NCBI GenBank assembly: GCA_902783305.1
Contig: CACZQU010000060.1
Location: forward strand, 1 to 6,931
Direction of reading: 5' to 3'
Length of the DNA stretch: 6,931 bases
Origin: an uncultured Lachnospiraceae bacterium
GTDB taxonomy: Bacteria; Bacillota; Clostridia; Lachnospirales; Lachnospiraceae
The notes below the pieces were generated by a model that saw only the letters and a list, made by a program, of their open reading frames with translations, ran no database searches and was not told the origin of the DNA. The position numbers and the translations under genes are program-made. Below are positions 6,407 through 6,931 of the stretch, one piece after another. The stretch's first letter is position 1; each line of letters starts with the position of its first letter.

Positions 6407-6931
6407 TCAATGATTTCAGGGAAGGCTCCGTCTTGCAGGCGGAGCTTTCCTTTGGCGGGAAAAAAACAGGAGGGCTTCTTCTGTCTCTTCTGCTGGCGGC
6501 TGTGTCCATCTTCGGATACCCGGTCCGGATCATGGCAAATCCGGACGACGGGTATTCACCAGACGACAGCCTGCAATGCAGTGTGGTTCTGGAGGAAAGC
6601 GAAGGTCTCAGGATTCCGGAGCCTGTACTTCGGACCCGGACAGGAGAGGACATCAGCTTCTCCCTGTATCCGTTTCCGGAATATGAGATCAGCGGCGTCA
6701 GCTATCCGGATTACCGTCTGGAAAGATCGGATGAGCCTGGGAAGTGGACACTGACCCTTCATGGCGTCCGGTATACGCAGGTCGTGACGGTATCGGTCCA
6801 TAAAACCCCATACCGGATCCTCTATGACGCCAACGGGGGAGAATTTATCGATAATGTCAGGAAAAAATATGGACTGCCGGAGGGAAAGAAGATCCTGGAT
6901 GTTCCGGTTCCGGGGGGACATCTGAGGGCGA
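6403..6931 (+). CDS. Predicted exported protein with Listeria-Bacteroides (InlB B-type) repeat motif, 3' end outside window
   Basis: The frame stays open for 176 residues to the edge. ATG 6403 overlaps the previous stop as ATGA and has AGGA at 6392-6395, fitting translational coupling. Residues 1-24 are an unusually long polar head ending GGKKTGG; a hydrophobic stretch at about 25-37 then a possible cleavage after A45 (VRIMA, then NPDD) suggest a signal peptide or signal anchor. The rest is beta-rich and acidic to neutral (VVLEESEG, WTLTLHG, VVTVSVHK) and reaches YDANGG at 141-146, the hallmark of InlB B / Listeria-Bacteroides repeats in surface proteins of Firmicutes. The start is not certain: AGGAGGG at 6468-6474 has no ATG after it, only CTG 6481 in frame, and a hairpin covers 6420-6450. 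This could be a cell-surface adhesion or glycan-binding protein; no enzyme domain is visible. Whether it belongs to the sugar operon or starts a new unit depends on that hairpin. Confidence 0.75.
   Translation, partial: MINDFREGSVLQAELSFGGKKTGGLLLSLLLAAVSIFGYPVRIMANPDDGYSPDDSLQCSVVLEESEGLRIPEPVLRTRTGEDISFSLYPFPEYEISGVSYPDYRLERSDEPGKWTLTLHGVRYTQVVTVSVHKTPYRILYDANGGEFIDNVRKKYGLPEGKKILDVPVPGGHLRA
6420..6450 (+). terminator. 11-bp hairpin just after the operon's fourth gene: terminator, attenuator or coding coincidence
   Basis: GGAAGGCTCCG (6420-6430) pairs with CGGAGCTTTCC (6440-6450) along 11 bp with one G-T wobble and a 9-base loop. It lies 14 bases after the small membrane protein's stop (TGA 6404-6406), where an operon-ending terminator would be expected. 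The tail is weak, only TTT before GGCGGG, so termination may be partial. The hairpin falls inside the next reading frame if ATG 6403 is its start, and would come before the gene if translation starts near 6481. Confidence 0.4.

Noticed and set aside
6410..6754. A 114-codon + frame overlapping the last gene
   Set aside because: It lies in another frame from the 6403 gene. Its translation is rich in Arg, Ser and Cys with no export or domain signal, while the 6403 frame gives a hydrophobic export segment and YDANGG.

Overview
The window looks like part of a carbohydrate-utilisation locus from a Gram-positive gut or rumen anaerobe of the Clostridia, most likely a Lachnospiraceae-type organism. 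This is inferred from three things: clear AGGAGG-type ribosome binding sites before every internal gene, a GC-rich third codon position, and the gene families present. These are a GH43 arabinofuranosidase/xylosidase-type enzyme, a GPH-family sugar transporter with a long charged tail, and a domain-swapped, membrane-anchored GH3 enzyme. All supported genes are on the + strand and tightly packed, so the window reads as one transcription direction and probably one operon or two overlapping units.

Layout: (1) 1-1014, the 3' two-thirds or so of a GH43 glycoside hydrolase with a C-terminal beta-sandwich, cut by the window edge. (2) 1015-1117, a 103-base gap with competing inverted repeats but no convincing terminator. 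(3) 1118-2836, a 12-helix MelB-like transporter in which residues aligning with MelB's cation-site aspartates and helix XI lysine appear replaced. (4) 2876-5959, a 1027-residue GH3 enzyme with the usual domain order reversed (GH3_C, FnIII-like, then the catalytic GH3_N domain) and a membrane segment at each end. (5) 5981-6406, a 141-residue four-helix membrane protein of unknown function. (6) 6403-6931, an open reading frame running off the edge, overlapping the previous stop by ATGA. It encodes a predicted exported protein reaching a YDANGG motif typical of Listeria-Bacteroides (InlB B-type) repeats. An 11-bp hairpin lies just inside its start.

Working model (inference): the GH3 enzyme is held on the outer face of the membrane at both ends and trims oligosaccharides there. 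The transporter imports the products, and the GH43 enzyme removes arabinose or xylose side groups; whether it acts inside or outside cannot be told because its N-terminus is missing. The small four-helix protein is a candidate partner of the anchored GH3 enzyme. No RNA genes, mobile elements, CRISPR arrays or origins are seen. The most unusual items are the permuted, doubly anchored GH3 enzyme with its small membrane-protein neighbour, the transporter's altered coupling site, and the hairpin at the start of the last reading frame.
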